Assembly (NCBI GenBank): GCA_001579985.1
Contig: LRSR01000801.1
Location: forward strand, 1 to 40,377
DNA: 40,377 nucleotides
DNA from: Hypsibius dujardini
Lineage: Eukaryota > Tardigrada > Eutardigrada > Parachela > Hypsibiidae
Reading direction: 5' to 3'
Shown here: in pieces, positions 20,575 to 30,864 of the stretch
How the letters are laid out: every line of letters starts with the position of its first letter
Numbering within the stretch: position 1 is the first letter of the stretch
Translations under genes and position numbers: made by a program
Notes under the pieces: generated by a model
What the model was told of the DNA's origin: nothing
The model's input: the letters and a program-made list of their open reading frames with translations, nothing else
The model's database searches: none

Positions 20575-20928
20575 TCGTAATGAGAGGGCAGCGGACGTCT
20601 TGTCCCTCGACATCTCTTCCTCCAGATACCGCGACTTGTTGGTCCCACAAACATGCTGACCTGGGACAACATATATCCACAAGCAGACATAAACTATCCA
20701 TACTTATAAGGTCCAGTTATACCAAATGTCAGCATATTCTAAAGTCGGTGTGCGATATGTCGTACACAATGTATCTATCGTGTACAAGTGAACCTATAAT
20801 AAATAGTGTGTCTGCCTCTGGATATTGTTGTCCCGGGTCAGCATGTCTGTGGGATCAACAAGTTGCGATGTCTGGAGGACAAGATGTCGAAGGACATAAC
20901 GTCGGCTGCCCTCATTACCACCGTATCC
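20575..20928. repeat. Imperfect hairpin element downstream of the PAN-like gene
   Basis: 20575-20690 is the inverted counterpart of 20812-20928; both carry TGTTGTCCC(A/G)GGTCAGCATGT, ATCAACAAGT or ACCAACAAGT, TGTCTGGAGGA(C/A)AAGATGTCGA and GCTGCCCTC. A third copy of this block is 18340-18450, in the inverted PAN duplicate. The arms overlap the shared 3' flank of both PAN copies. Confidence 0.7.
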
Positions 20929-20989
20929 GCGTCTTGTTTTCTTCTATGCCCCTCATTTCAATGGTTTTCGTTCGTGTACGGTGAGGCTG

Positions 20990-21292
20990 AATATATATTT
21001 CAAATTTGATAAAGGTGCATAGAGCCGATTGAACGCATCAAACATATTTTTTGGTTACCAATGAACTCTGTGTATCCGGGCATGACCATTTTTGGAATTT
21101 AGAAACACTTGAACACACTGAGGGATTCGATTTGGATTGTTCTTTAACTAATTCTTTTAACTAGGATTTACTCAGCTGAAACCAAAAAACGGACAGTAAA
21201 AATTTCAATGGGAATGCTCAAAACAGTGTCCAGTAGTGTTTGATAAAGGCGCGACGAGCGGTGTATAAAAAGTCAACGTGGGCAGCTTGTAG
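20990..21292. other. Flank with TATA-like motif
   Basis: No gene in 20990-21292. A GTGTATAAAAAG motif at 21261-21272 precedes the ORF at 21293 by about 25 bp and could be a TATA box. Confidence 0.35.
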
Positions 21293-21484
21293 ATGTTATT
21301 AAAAACATTATCTAAACGGAAAAGTACTTTTACAGATGAAGCTTTAGTCAAGTTGAAGAACTGTACGACTTATTATTCTAAATACCCTCACAAGCTATAT
21401 TTGCTTTTGAAGGAGAAAGGGTGTTTTTCAGTACTATTGATACTTCTCTTGATACTAATAGTCGTTATGAATACTTGTACGTGA
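21293..21484 (+). CDS. Hypothetical 63-aa tail-anchored-like membrane protein
   Basis: It starts MLLKTLSKRKSTFTDEALV and ends in a strongly hydrophobic segment (about residues 45-58, VLLILLLILIVVM) before NTCT and the stop. A TATA-like motif lies just upstream and AATAAA near 21500 just downstream, so it looks like a compact transcription unit. It is about 470 bp from the packaging-ATPase remnant and may belong to the same former element, but I recognise no homologue. The ATG is close to the TATA motif, leaving a very short leader. Confidence 0.35.
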   Translation: MLLKTLSKRKSTFTDEALVKLKNCTTYYSKYPHKLYLLLKEKGCFSVLLILLLILIVVMNTCT

Positions 21485-21951
21485 ATTATCGCAAAAAAAT
21501 AAAGTCTACTTTAAACTAAAAATGACCAGTATTTATCTGGCAGCCACTGTTTTTACCTCCACGTCATCCAACCGTGCTCTTTAGCTGCCATTCAATTTTT
21601 TTTATATAAACTGGTATCTGTTTCGTACATGTATTTCTCCAACAAGATTCCGCTAAAGTTGTTCTTTTGTTCTATATCAAATTTGTTTTTAAATTCATTG
21701 AAAGGTATCATATCTATGTTCTTTTCTTTGGTCTTACAATTTAAGTGGTGTATGTTATTTCCTTGTCAACCATATAACCTTTCGATACATTCAGCATAAC
21801 CCAAGGAAATGCAGTATGAGTACTACCCATATAGGTTAGGTATAATTTTTAGGTATAATTTTAACCATATTTTTACCACATTTAGCCTCAATGTTTTCTG
21901 ATATTTTTCGATTACAGTCTTTTATAAAAAAGTAGTACTGACTAATAATTT

Positions 21952-22437
21952 TTAAACCAACTGGTAGGTCATTAAATTCTGTGTGCAATAGATTAAGCTA
22001 ATACCATGATGTCGGTTTTCAGTAAAAAGCTGTTTGATAAATTTATTACTGGTACTTTCAGTACAAAAATCGTCAAGTACAACTAAAGTTTGTTTTAATT
22101 TATCAAATGTCATAATTTTTTTAGTTCTGTCAAAAAAATCTTCTAAGGTTTTAGGCAGTACGCTAAAATTTATTGTAGGTAAGTCATCAATTTTTTGTTT
22201 TTCAGCAAACTTATTGAAAAATGCGTAGTACTTGGAATCGTTGTCTGGACTTATAACATTTGATCCCATACATCTTTTTCCACTCCAATCTTTATCAGAT
22301 TCATGACTAGCCACGTTTTTCCACTTCCAGTCTTTCTGCATACTATAGTGCTACTAGGATGAGTTATGAAATTATATTTACCCTTTAGGTTTCGAAAAGA
22401 GTCTTTTTCGCTGAAATTAATCAGATCAGATCTTCAT
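21952..22437 (-). pseudogene. Remnant of FtsK/HerA-type DNA-packaging ATPase (Maverick/Polinton or adintovirus-like)
   Basis: Two overlapping minus-strand frames carry complementary parts of one ATPase. The upstream frame, open from about 22437, has a perfect P-loop TGSGKT at 22331-22314, then meets a stop at 22253-22251. The other frame, ending at 21952, carries a Walker B (TLVVLDD) and LFTENRHHGISLIYCTQNL, which resembles the RHHNIS..TQN segment typical of A32/FtsK-like packaging ATPases of Polintons and related dsDNA viruses. The break lies between about 22314 and 22251, so the gene is frameshifted. The C-terminal end appears truncated at 21952. No capsid, protease or polymerase genes were recognised nearby, so it is an isolated fossil. 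It would have packaged DNA into virions. Confidence 0.7.
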
Positions 22438-22439
22438 AA

Positions 22440-23325
22440 GTTACGAAACAACTCATTCTCAAGAATTCCTATAGATCTGTACTTAGACTTGAAATTTTTT
22501 AAATATTTTTCATCCTTTTATTCCTTTTCTATGTACCGTTAATCGTTTTGCTCGAAAAAAGTGCTGCACAAGTAAGTCATGCTGTCAACCCTAATCAGTA
22601 TCGTATACTCTTACAGATGTTACCAAAAAAAATCTCCAGATAATCACTATCATCATAAATGTCTATTTAAGTAATGCAAGTGTTCTAAGCACTATTATTA
22701 TTATAACGACTGCAAAAATCTTAACCGAACACAGTTCGATTTGACAAAACAAGACAATCCATTTGATCATCTCGACGGATATGGATATATTAGAATCACC
22801 ATCCAAATTTCGTTGATTTAAAAATCATCAAAAACTTTAAGGGTGCCCGTTGGTGATTTAAAAATCACCAAAATCACCACTAAAACAGCATTGGTTTCAG
22901 CCATAATATGCAACCTCTGCCAACGGGCAAGGTACAGGCGGCTCAGCTAAGGACCCGGGAAGCTTTCTACATGAAATTATCGCCGCCAGGACTGTTAAGA
23001 AACAGGGTCGCATCTGTCCATAGTCTGCCGTCTGCAAGTCTAGCCGTGGAAGGCCGTTGCTGAATTGCTCCAGCTGACTAAACAAGATGTAGAATTAGAA
23101 CCCGAGTTAATTAATCTAAGGCGTTTGGTGTGTCTTTTCTGCCTCCGTCAGTCTGTCTGTCTATCTGTTAAATTGTGTAACTGCTCGATCGTCAATTTGT
23201 ACTTGGCCAACTTCAAACCCTCTGCAATTCATTTGTGGCATTACTGCGGTATCAACGGTGAATATCGCGCAACCCAGTTCCGCTGAACCTTCGGGTACGG
23301 CCAAATGAAAGGGTTTAGGGTAGTC
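22440..23325. other. Mostly non-coding; one weak secreted-like ORF
   Basis: AT-rich at 22440-22860. GGTGATTTAAAAATCACCAAAATCACC near 22851 is a small dyad. On the minus strand an ORF at 22897-23085 contains MRPCFLTVLAAIISC, which looks like a signal peptide, but it stops after 38 residues. I cannot say whether it is an exon. The block near 23055 repeats that near 17990. Confidence 0.3.
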
Positions 23326-23673
23326 CTACCACCTGTCACGCCACTCCACTTTCAACCAAGGGACGTTCGTCGCCAGTTCCAGACAAGTTCCATAGTAAAA
23401 ATTGGCAGACTCCGGCACACGGAGCTTGAAATGCGCAGCACCCAAGATCACAGACCCGATGTGATGGAACTTGGGCTCATCTTTATTGCTAACTTTTTCT
23501 TCCCAACGCAATTTGCTTGCCCAAAGCCAGTTGGCAATGACACTCCCTGCATCGCTGCATCGCTTAAAATCGCTTGTTGAAAAAAGCTCACTATCGAGGG
23601 CGCTGACTACGCAGGGACTCATCAAATTTCGATCAATTTGCGACAGCGCGCCTCCTACCACCCCGTGAGTCAT
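23326..23673 (-). CDS. Hypothetical 115-aa ORF
   Basis: It opens MTHGVVGGALSQIDRNLM and contains SDAGSVIANWLWASKLRWEE and ACLE-like hydrophobic patches; it ends EWRDRW. The composition is balanced and less AT-rich than its surroundings. The ATG immediately follows an in-frame TGA, so the start is fixed if it is a gene. No domain is recognised; it may be an exon, a mobile-element fragment or chance. Confidence 0.25.
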   Translation of the reverse strand: MTHGVVGGALSQIDRNLMSPCVVSALDSELFSTSDFKRCSDAGSVIANWLWASKLRWEEKVSNKDEPKFHHIGSVILGAAHFKLRVPESANFYYGTCLELATNVPWLKVEWRDRW

Positions 23674-23698
23674 TCAAAGGTACGGGAAAGCAGAGACT

Positions 23699-23967
23699 CG
23701 TTTCAGATCCTTACAGGTCAAAACCAGGACCCCTTACGGTAGGGTCAGGGGGTGGGCAAAGGGGCAAACTACATTTTTTTTCAGGATTTAATCCAAAATT
23801 TGGCCAATTATTCCTGATTATTTTGAAATTTGTGAAGATGTGGGGTCCCAATTTCCAGAGGCCCCCTGGAATTTCAAAACATTTTCAAAAACATCAGTTT
23901 TTCATTCATCCCATCCCATGGCGCTGCCGTGAGGGGTCCTGGTTCCGACCTGTAAAGATCCTAAACG
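23699..23967. mobile_element. TIR element family C, short copy
   Basis: CGTTTCAGATCCTTACAGG at the left faces CCTGTAAAGATCCTAAACG at the right, with CCAGGACCCCTTACGGTAGG against GCCGTGAGGGGTCCTGG inside. The core matches the element at 8202-8602 (TTTTGAAA, TTTTCAAAAACATCAGTTTT). Confidence 0.75.
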
Positions 23968-24185
23968 AGCCTCTGCGGGAAAGTCAAATCGTGCGAAGCT
24001 TGTTACACGTTTGCCTTCGCGCTGGCACTGCTATCCATTCCTTATTGAACTAGTGCGTCGATGTGATGAAACAAAAGAAGAGGGGGGGGGGCTGAGGACC
24101 CGGGACTCACATTAGATAATTTGTAATTTGTGCCCATATGTGGTGATGTGTATTATTAGAACCTTGAATCTATTGGCTACACAGT

Positions 24186-24266
24186 ATGAGGTAAGGGCAC
24201 TGGAATGGGCCACTTGACTTTCCCGTACCCTGGAATGGGCCATTCCAGTGCCCTTACCTCATACTG
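24186..24266. repeat. Near-perfect hairpin, arms of about 31 bp
   Basis: CAGTATGAGGTAAGGGCACT followed by GGAATGGGCCA is mirrored by TGGAATGGGCCATTCC and AGTGCCCTTACCTCATACTG, around a loop containing CTTGACTTTCCCGTACCC. A diverged relative is near 17850-17910. Confidence 0.85.
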
Positions 24267-24590
24267 CAAGAGCAGCAATAGCGATATCTTTTATATTTAC
24301 TCCATGTACCACTTTTAAAAGGCGAGGGCTGACTTGGCTTTTTATTGATGTTTTACGCCTTTCATATGGCACTCTTGTGCGTACGCGCTCTAAAACAATT
24401 ATCAGATGAGCTCGCTAATAAAATGTACGACTACCACGGCGATGAAAATTTAAACGATAAGTCAATTAGAGATTATGCTACGACGTCACGTAACGTATTG
24501 AGATGGTTCACTCGCACAATTTGCACTCATACTCTGACTTGCACTCGCCTAACACTCCACCGGGAATAGTAGAGGACACCAGCAGATATA

Positions 24591-27500
24591 TCATGTAATA
24601 TGCCTAGTGGTATAGTGTGAAGCGGGAGCAGGTACGATTCGTCTGTTGTCCGGAGCGCCGCAGCAGAAATATCGTTTCCCATGGCTCAGCACCTCCTTCA
24701 CACCACGCTGGAACAGTCTGCTGCTTGCCCAGAAAAAGATCTGAAAAAAAGGCAGTGCAAGAACCTTGATCTCTAATGAATTTCCAAACAGCATGTTTCG
24801 TGCCGTCGGCACTATAAATATCAGCCCCCCCCCCTGACTAGAACGGCAATAAATCCCTACTGCATTTCATATTTAGTAAATAAGTACGTGGGAACAGTCT
24901 GTTCTATATCGAAATATCCCTTTTTCGGTCCCAATTCCGGCCACTTGCCTGTTCATAAATGATAGTGTCATAATTAGTATTATGACATTATATTACGTTT
25001 AGTACATATAGTATATTTATGATATAATGACATTGTAATAATAAATGACACATGTATTGACACCGTTCCCTCTGAAATTCAATTTAAAATTGATTGGCAT
25101 TAGCTAAATATTAATCGGGAATGAGGACGCGGAGATGGGCGTGTTTCGCGAAGAGGACTGGCATTGCAAGCGTGTTGCTCTATAATTTTCCTACATTGTA
25201 GCTTCGCCCCCAGAGTTCCGAAAAATATTTGAAAAATGTCAATGGAGTTCAAATTAAATTATGGATGCGATCGAAACAAAATAAATTTGTTTGATAATTC
25301 TATAGACAAACGCCACCCTGTACGAGCAATGCTAGGGGCTGGATTTCGGATTTCGGATTTCGGACTGAAAAAGGGGTCGCTGGAAATAGGCCAGCATCTT
25401 CCTACACTGTATAGTTTTTCCAGTCTAAGGCCGATATATGAAAATCACTTTTCCCCGGGAAGATGTGGGGCGCGACTAACATGTGTTCCTGGCGGCTTAA
25501 GCTACAAGTCCCCCTCCCCTTCCCTTCCCTTCCCTCCGTTTATCCCCTGTTGCTTTTACGAGTGCTGACCAAGGTCTCTTTGAGTCATCATAACAAATTT
25601 AATAATTTCGGAAAGCCCAACTGTTCCTCAATTTCCTAGCGAAACACCCCACAATTTGAGCTTTGGTCAAATAAATGGTGTGGTCATAACAATAGGGGTG
25701 AAACTTCGCTTCGTACTCGCTCAGGAAATTTTCATTATTTAGAATTTAAACTTTCTTGTGATGAGGAATAATAAGAATTCTAAATAAATCAATTTGAATT
25801 TTACTGAATTACAGGACATTAGCCAATATCGGAAAGAAGAAAAGGGGAGGAGACAAAAAGGGGGAAGGCGAGGGGGACTTGTGCCTACGCCGTTCCTGGC
25901 ACCCTGCCCTCTTATCGGACGAGGGCGGAGTAAGTCCCGCCCTTCTCGTACTCTCGATAACTCAAACTGGTATGGATGTTTGTTCATTACGTTTTATTCT
26001 CAGCACTAGATCATAGCAACTAACCGGATCGATGGCCCCGAAGGAGAACCACAGAAACGCCGTGGCCATTTGAGCGGCAAAATTCCGGGCGTACTCCGCG
26101 GGAAAGAAAGAGATTGCCACGGTGGACGGATAGACAGTACAGCATCGCCATAAAAACGACAGAAAAAGCATTCGCGACAATTCCAGTCGGCGTTGCAAAG
26201 AATGGCTGCCAGGACGTCTCCTCAAGTCCCCGCAAGTTTTGGTCAGTACCACCAGGTAGCTCACACCGTCTAGCACCGTCGGAAGGTACCGCGAAAACAC
26301 GGTATAGACAAAGACTGGGGTGGATGAATTGCTAGCCGAAACTATGACACAGTTTCCTGCTCCGAGACGAGCAATTTTCAAACCAGTTTCGGTGGTGGTA
26401 AAGACGACCAAAATCGCCGTTACAAGCCAAGGAAAAAGCAGCATGGCCCTTAGAAAACCGCGGGTCGTCATGAAGGTCTTAAAGTGTCGATGGAGAAGAG
26501 CTGCGGCGAGGCGTTGCAGCGCGATAACGGTGGTGGCCCATGAAATGGCCATGTTTACGCCGTAGACCAGCAGACCTTCGTAGCGGCAGAAGTACGCCGG
26601 TAAATGTGGTGGAAGATACACCTGCATCGTGCAAAGGTTGCGTTCACAGTGTAAGTGTAGAAAATAGTGCCCCGCATCGACAAAATTGAGTTTGTTTTAA
26701 CGGTGCCACTCTCATTATGTCAGAAAATATAAAAGCTACAAATTACGTTCGAATTCTGGCGTTATGTTTTTTAAAAACAAATTCTAAAATCTAAATGTCA
26801 AATTTCAGTACATCTCAATTGCGTCTCGAATATCTCTGCAGGCAGCCAGTTTTTGACAAAAAAATCAAAATTTAATTGACAGGCCGAGGTTCGATAATAC
26901 TTCAAGAAATGATCCTTTTTTCCCCTTTTCCTCGCTTCGTTTGGATGAGATTTCCACGTAGTACGCTAAATATGAACAGTTTCAAACAGAACATGGCCGG
27001 AACGCCATTTTTAAGCCAATTCAAATTTAAAATACATTTTCACGTGTCCTTCGTTGTCAAAACGTAAACCGATCCAGGAGCACAAAATGGGATAGGAAGG
27101 ACAGGCACCGTATGCTCGCAATCTCAAGGGACACTTTTCTGCCCTACCCGTAAATTTTAACTAACCCGAGCCGTCATTCAGTCCCTTCACCACTTTAGGG
27201 ACAAATATATGAAAAAGCACGACTGTACAATCAATCAATCGAGCCCAACGACTGTACAATCAATCAATCGAGCACAGCGCGTAGGCTGTACGAAATGAGC
27301 CAATTAGAGAAGAGTGAATCAGATTGGACGTTCAATCGAGTGCAGGGTCATACCGAGGGAGGCGGGACTTAGCTGTCCCTTGAGATCGCGAGAATTCGGT
27401 AGTTAAGGAATACAAATGGGCCCGTACCTGAACGACAGAAGCGGGGACTGATACGATGGTCGAAGCGAGGTCAAGTACAAGACAATGCGCGATCAAAATA

Positions 27501-27688
27501 TGGCTGACGGTTTTGCGAAGCGGCCTGTGAATGGCGATGGCGAGGAGAAGGAGAATGTTAGCAACAGTGCCGAATGCGTTGGTCAGCAGCAGAAAAACGG
27601 TAAAGTACAGCAGGGATTTTGGGTCGACGAACGGATTCGGAGGCCTACTAGCCAGCGGGAACGAGTTGTTTGTACTCGTAGAATTCAT
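24591..27688 (-). CDS. Rhodopsin-class (class A) 7TM receptor, 3 exons, 335 aa
   Basis: Exons (minus): 27688-27428 (87 codons), 26621-26025 (199 codons), 24740-24591 (49 codons plus stop), all phase 0. The N terminus has NST and NNS glycosylation sites. TM1 (about residues 27-52) contains GTVANILLLLA; TM2 has LVLDL. Exon 2 starts in the first extracellular loop and holds TM3 with a leading Cys and QRL at the DRY position, TM4, a Cys in loop 2, TM5 (SRYLPTVLDGVSYLVVLTKT), TM6 and most of TM7. The donor CCG|GTTAGT and a strong polypyrimidine acceptor CTTTTTTTCAG rebuild the TM7 end as DPIFFW, at NPxxY, followed by helix 8 (SSRLFQRGVKEVLSHG) and a CC palmitoylation site. Unspliced, exon 2 would end at 25962 without helix 8. 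A peptide ligand is plausible but unproven. AATAAA (minus) lies at 24346-24341. Confidence 0.8.
24741..26024 (-). other. Second intron of the 7TM receptor
   Basis: 1284 bp. It includes an AT-rich tract (24955-25035), three GGATTTCGGATTTCGGATTTC units near 25342, a CTTCCCTTCCCTTCCCT pyrimidine run near 25513 and G/C-rich sequence at 25840-25940. ORFs here look spurious. Confidence 0.6.
26622..27427 (-). other. First intron of the 7TM receptor
   Basis: 806 bp. It contains a direct repeat of ACGACTGTACAATCAATCAA plus TCGAGC at about 27222 and 27248. No coding signal. Confidence 0.65.
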
Positions 27689-28045
27689 GATGACTCAAAA
27701 ATGTCAGTCACGTTTGATGGTGCAGTTTATCGCAACAGAGTGTGTGAGGAACGGATTAAATGCTGCCTCTCAACTTGAAGGGATTTTCAAATGTCGATTT
27801 CAAAATGGATCCATTTTTTTTCTAAATTATCCTCTTCAAAATTAATGATGAATAATAAAATGTATTTCATGGGCGAATCTCGGAGAATCACCTCAAGTAC
27901 AAGTAAGGATGAGGGTCATGGGATACGACGAGGTGGGCAGGTTGTCACGCGTCCCTTATACAGATGAGGAATTTTTCTTAAAGATGCCACCAGCACAAAA
28001 AGACCGTGTTCCTGCCCCGAGCGGTAACGTGAATGCCCTATTCAC

Positions 28046-28333
28046 TCAGCCGAATGATCGAGCATCCAATTCATTCAATAGATTGAAGATATTTGTAAGA
28101 GGAAGGATCATCGCTGGAATTATGTAAACCATTCGAGCAAAAATAATCCCATCGGCATGAATAATGCAGATTTTGCCTTGGAGTTGCGTCACAGGAAACC
28201 GAATCTTTGGCCAATTACCTATAATTGCGCTCAGCCGTAGACTCTTCATCACTCTCATACTGGTTAGAGTGAAAAATAGAAAGAAATGAAAAGACGATTT
28301 ATGCGCTATTGGTTGCCCCAGAGTTTTACCCAC
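28046..28333 (-). pseudogene. Possible 7TM receptor fragment (TM4-TM5 region)
   Basis: The minus-strand ORF includes ICIIHADGIIFARMVYIIP followed by AMILPLTNIFNLLNELD. A Cys followed by a hydrophobic helix with a mid-helix Pro is what extracellular loop 2 and TM5 of class A receptors look like. Nothing convincing follows on the same strand, so it may be a relic or single exon of a receptor related to those at 16.4 and 24.6-27.7 kb. Confidence 0.3.
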
Positions 28334-28683
28334 CCACTCGTTTATGTAACAGGACCCCCCCCCTCCCCCTCTCCCTAAACATTAACTTGCTAGAGTTACC
28401 TGTCACTTCTGATTTTTCGTGCGAGTTTTCTGAACACCACCTTGCTTACACTTGGGAGTCTCATACTGTACGCTCCTGATCTCACGGGTCGATTTTAGGT
28501 CCGGCCCGAAAACACGTTCCGTCGCTCGCTTGGTTTTTCATTCAGATTCACTTTAAAAGTTTGCAACCGATATGATCATTTCAATCAAGCAAGGTAGCAT
28601 AGCCTGTCAGGTAAAAACCAACGGACAAGTGAACGGAATTGAACAATACGCTCAAGCTTGATGTCAATCAGCGGGGGTGGGGC
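28334..28683. other. No gene seen
   Basis: Contains a short C-rich tract near 28352. I see no repeat or coding signal. Confidence 0.4.
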
Positions 28684-28925
28684 ATAATTGACTAGCGCGG
28701 TCAATGTCCACAAAACTGTTATTTTTGCCACACAAAAAATATAACTCAAGACTACGTGGTATTAAGTAAATAACAATTGAAATTTCTGAATTCGGACTAG
28801 TAAGAGCGGAATAATAATTTCGTAACCATTAGGAATCGGTTATGACACTGCCCAATGATTTTGTATGTGGTTACTTTGGACCGGTAACATGCTGCCACCG
28901 AAGCAAGGAATCAACCGCAGCACCC
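28684..28925. mobile_element. Family D element, left-half copy
   Basis: It matches 12990-13230 through GCCACACAAA, ACAATTGAAATTTC, GTAACCATTAGGAAT and CCGGTAACATGCTGC. The right half is absent. Confidence 0.6.
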
Positions 28926-29684
28926 ATAGCAAAGTCCACAGCGCAAAGAATCATCCCATGTCGCCTTTAAATAGAACATAAGAAAAAATATTAGGTCTTA
29001 TAAAAAAACGTATTGCTTTCTTACTTAATATGTAAGACATTTTCATGGCGGATTCCATACACTATTTTGTAAGGCCTTATAATCCTAAATGACGAGTAAA
29101 AAAAAATGACGAGTAAGAAAAAAAGAGAAGGTGACCGGACTCGAACTCTATGCATCGTATCAACTCGAATTTCAATTTCAAACAAAGTTTTGTTGTATAT
29201 ATGTTCCCGCGCCGATTGACCACTGGTCATCTTTTCCTGCTAAAAACTTGTAATAAATTTCTGAGCCCGGTCTTACTATTTAAAAGCATTTATAAGGCCT
29301 TACAAAAAAACGAACGAATTTTATCAAGGTACAATAAAATTTATAAGGATCTATAACATTTTATATGGCCTACAGCAGAAAAATATAAGGTTGGGTCATA
29401 TATTTTTCCTGATATTCAAAATTTAATGTTCACTAGAGAGGGAATCTCATATCCCCGTGAAAACCGCCACGAAATGGCTTCCTCCCTACCAAGTTTAAAA
29501 GAGAAAAAGCATTTGCCACATTCTTCAATCTGCAATTCGTTCCGGAATTGAGAAAAACACACATTGAACTGTTCAGGATCCATATAAATGCTTGTGCGCA
29601 CGGAAATGAATAAACGTTTCCAGAATAGTCCACGGGGAGTAAATTTCAGACGCGCATTCGAAAGAGAAACAGATAGCGTTATTC
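28926..29684. other. No gene seen
   Basis: AT-rich, with TAAGGCCTTATAAT and TATAAGGCCTTACAA palindromic pieces near 29072 and 29290 that are related to each other. Short ORFs at 29416-29633 show no domain. Confidence 0.4.
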
Positions 29685-30530
29685 AAATTTGTTTTGAATG
29701 CTTTCGAGAAATCATGAAATGGAAGAAGAAACGAAAAATCTCGAAGGGAGTAAATTGACTAGGAAAACTGTTACCAGCAAATTGCTGGATTAGACTGCGT
29801 AACAGGGAAATTGCCGAATGATTCTTATGCAACCGATGCTGATTCATTCGGCAGTTTTCCTAATCTAGCAATGTTTTGCTAGGTCTAGTGCTACCCTTAT
29901 ACCCAAAACACCTGACTACCAGAGTTAACAAATTATTCACAACCTAATTATTACAGAGGTTAAACAACTTTATAGTGCGCAGTGACTCATGTTCACACCT
30001 GTACAGAGCGCCTTATCTGATTTTCAAATCTCATAAACTCAACACGTGCTCCGTTCAATTTCGCATGTGTGATATATTTCTTGTCTCATTGGATGCAAAG
30101 ATGGGTCGCAAACTAGATTTGGGTGTGAGGGAGTCTATTTTGACATTGGTCAGTTTGAAATATTCATCCAGAAAAATTGTGGAAGCATTGAAGGTCAGGA
30201 ATATCGTTGTTTCTCAGAGAGCAGTATCTAATCTCATCAGGAAAAATTCAATTTGTTTGGAATGCTTTCGAGAAATAATGAAATGGAAGAGGAAACAAAA
30301 AACTCGAAGGAAGTAAATTGACTAGGAAAACTGTTACCAGCAAATTGCTGAGTTGGACTGCTTAACAGGGAGATTGCCGAATGATTCTTATGCAACCGAT
30401 GCTGATTCATTCGGCAGTTTTCCTAATCTAGCAATGTTTTGCTAGGTCTAGTACTACCCGTATACCCAAAACACCTGACTACCAGAATTAACAAATTATT
30501 CACAACCTATTACTACAGTAAAGATTGATT
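29685..30530. repeat. Tandem duplication, unit about 565 bp, partial second copy
   Basis: 29685-29965 matches 30250-30530 at high identity (TGCTTTCGAGAAAT.ATGAAATGGAAG, GTAAATTGACTAGGAAAACT, GATGCTGATTCATTCGGCAG, ATACCCAAAACACCTGACTA). The part from 29759 on is family D right-half sequence. The HTH ORF lies between the copies and ends in the second. Confidence 0.8.
30102..30316 (+). CDS. Transposase-type N-terminal helix-turn-helix ORF (Tc1/mariner-like), partial
   Basis: From the ATG at about 30102, the ORF reads MGRKLDLGVRESILTLVSLK, then YSSRKIVEALKVRNIVVSQRAV, SNLIRKN, and ends after a Lys/Arg-rich tail. The pattern of an N-terminal basic start, regulated-helix region, S-x-R-x-I and a recognition helix followed by a basic linker fits the first paired-type HTH of Tc1/mariner transposases. 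The catalytic DDE/D domain is missing. An upstream in-frame extension starts at 29975. The 3' end overlaps a repeat unit, so truncation by duplication is likely. DNA binding is inferred only. Confidence 0.5.
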
Positions 30531-30864
30531 TAAATCAGTTCGGCTTCTATATAATTTGTATTTTTCTTCATTTGATGAGCATTTGCAACAGGCTTGTGTT
30601 TCGTTCGTTCGTTCTCCATACTGCAGGTGCTCCGTCTGCGACCAGATGTGACATCATACGTTCGCTGATTAGTTGGTATCGTGAGTACTGTAATTAAGTA
30701 AACCAAATCCTTCCTTTTGATCAGTACCAAGGTGAAGAGCAAACAGGTAAAGTAAAATACTTCCGGCGGCAAAACGCGAGGGAGCATAATAGTTTCCTCT
30801 GATGATTTACAAAAGGGGATAATGAAATAAATGATCTCAATATTTATCTGTGCGCCGTGCACTT

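Noticed and set aside
24345-24569. Plus-strand 74-aa ORF opposite the 3' end of the 7TM gene
   Set aside because: No domain, no splice or poly(A) support; overlaps the likely receptor 3' UTR on the other strand.
29125-29165. tRNA-like GAGTTCGAGTCCGG on the minus strand
   Set aside because: Only a T-arm-like string is present; no acceptor stem, D arm or anticodon arm could be matched.
30530-30862. Minus-strand 110-aa ORF between two repeat elements
   Set aside because: It has a hydrophobic stretch but no recognisable domain or splice context; too weak to call.
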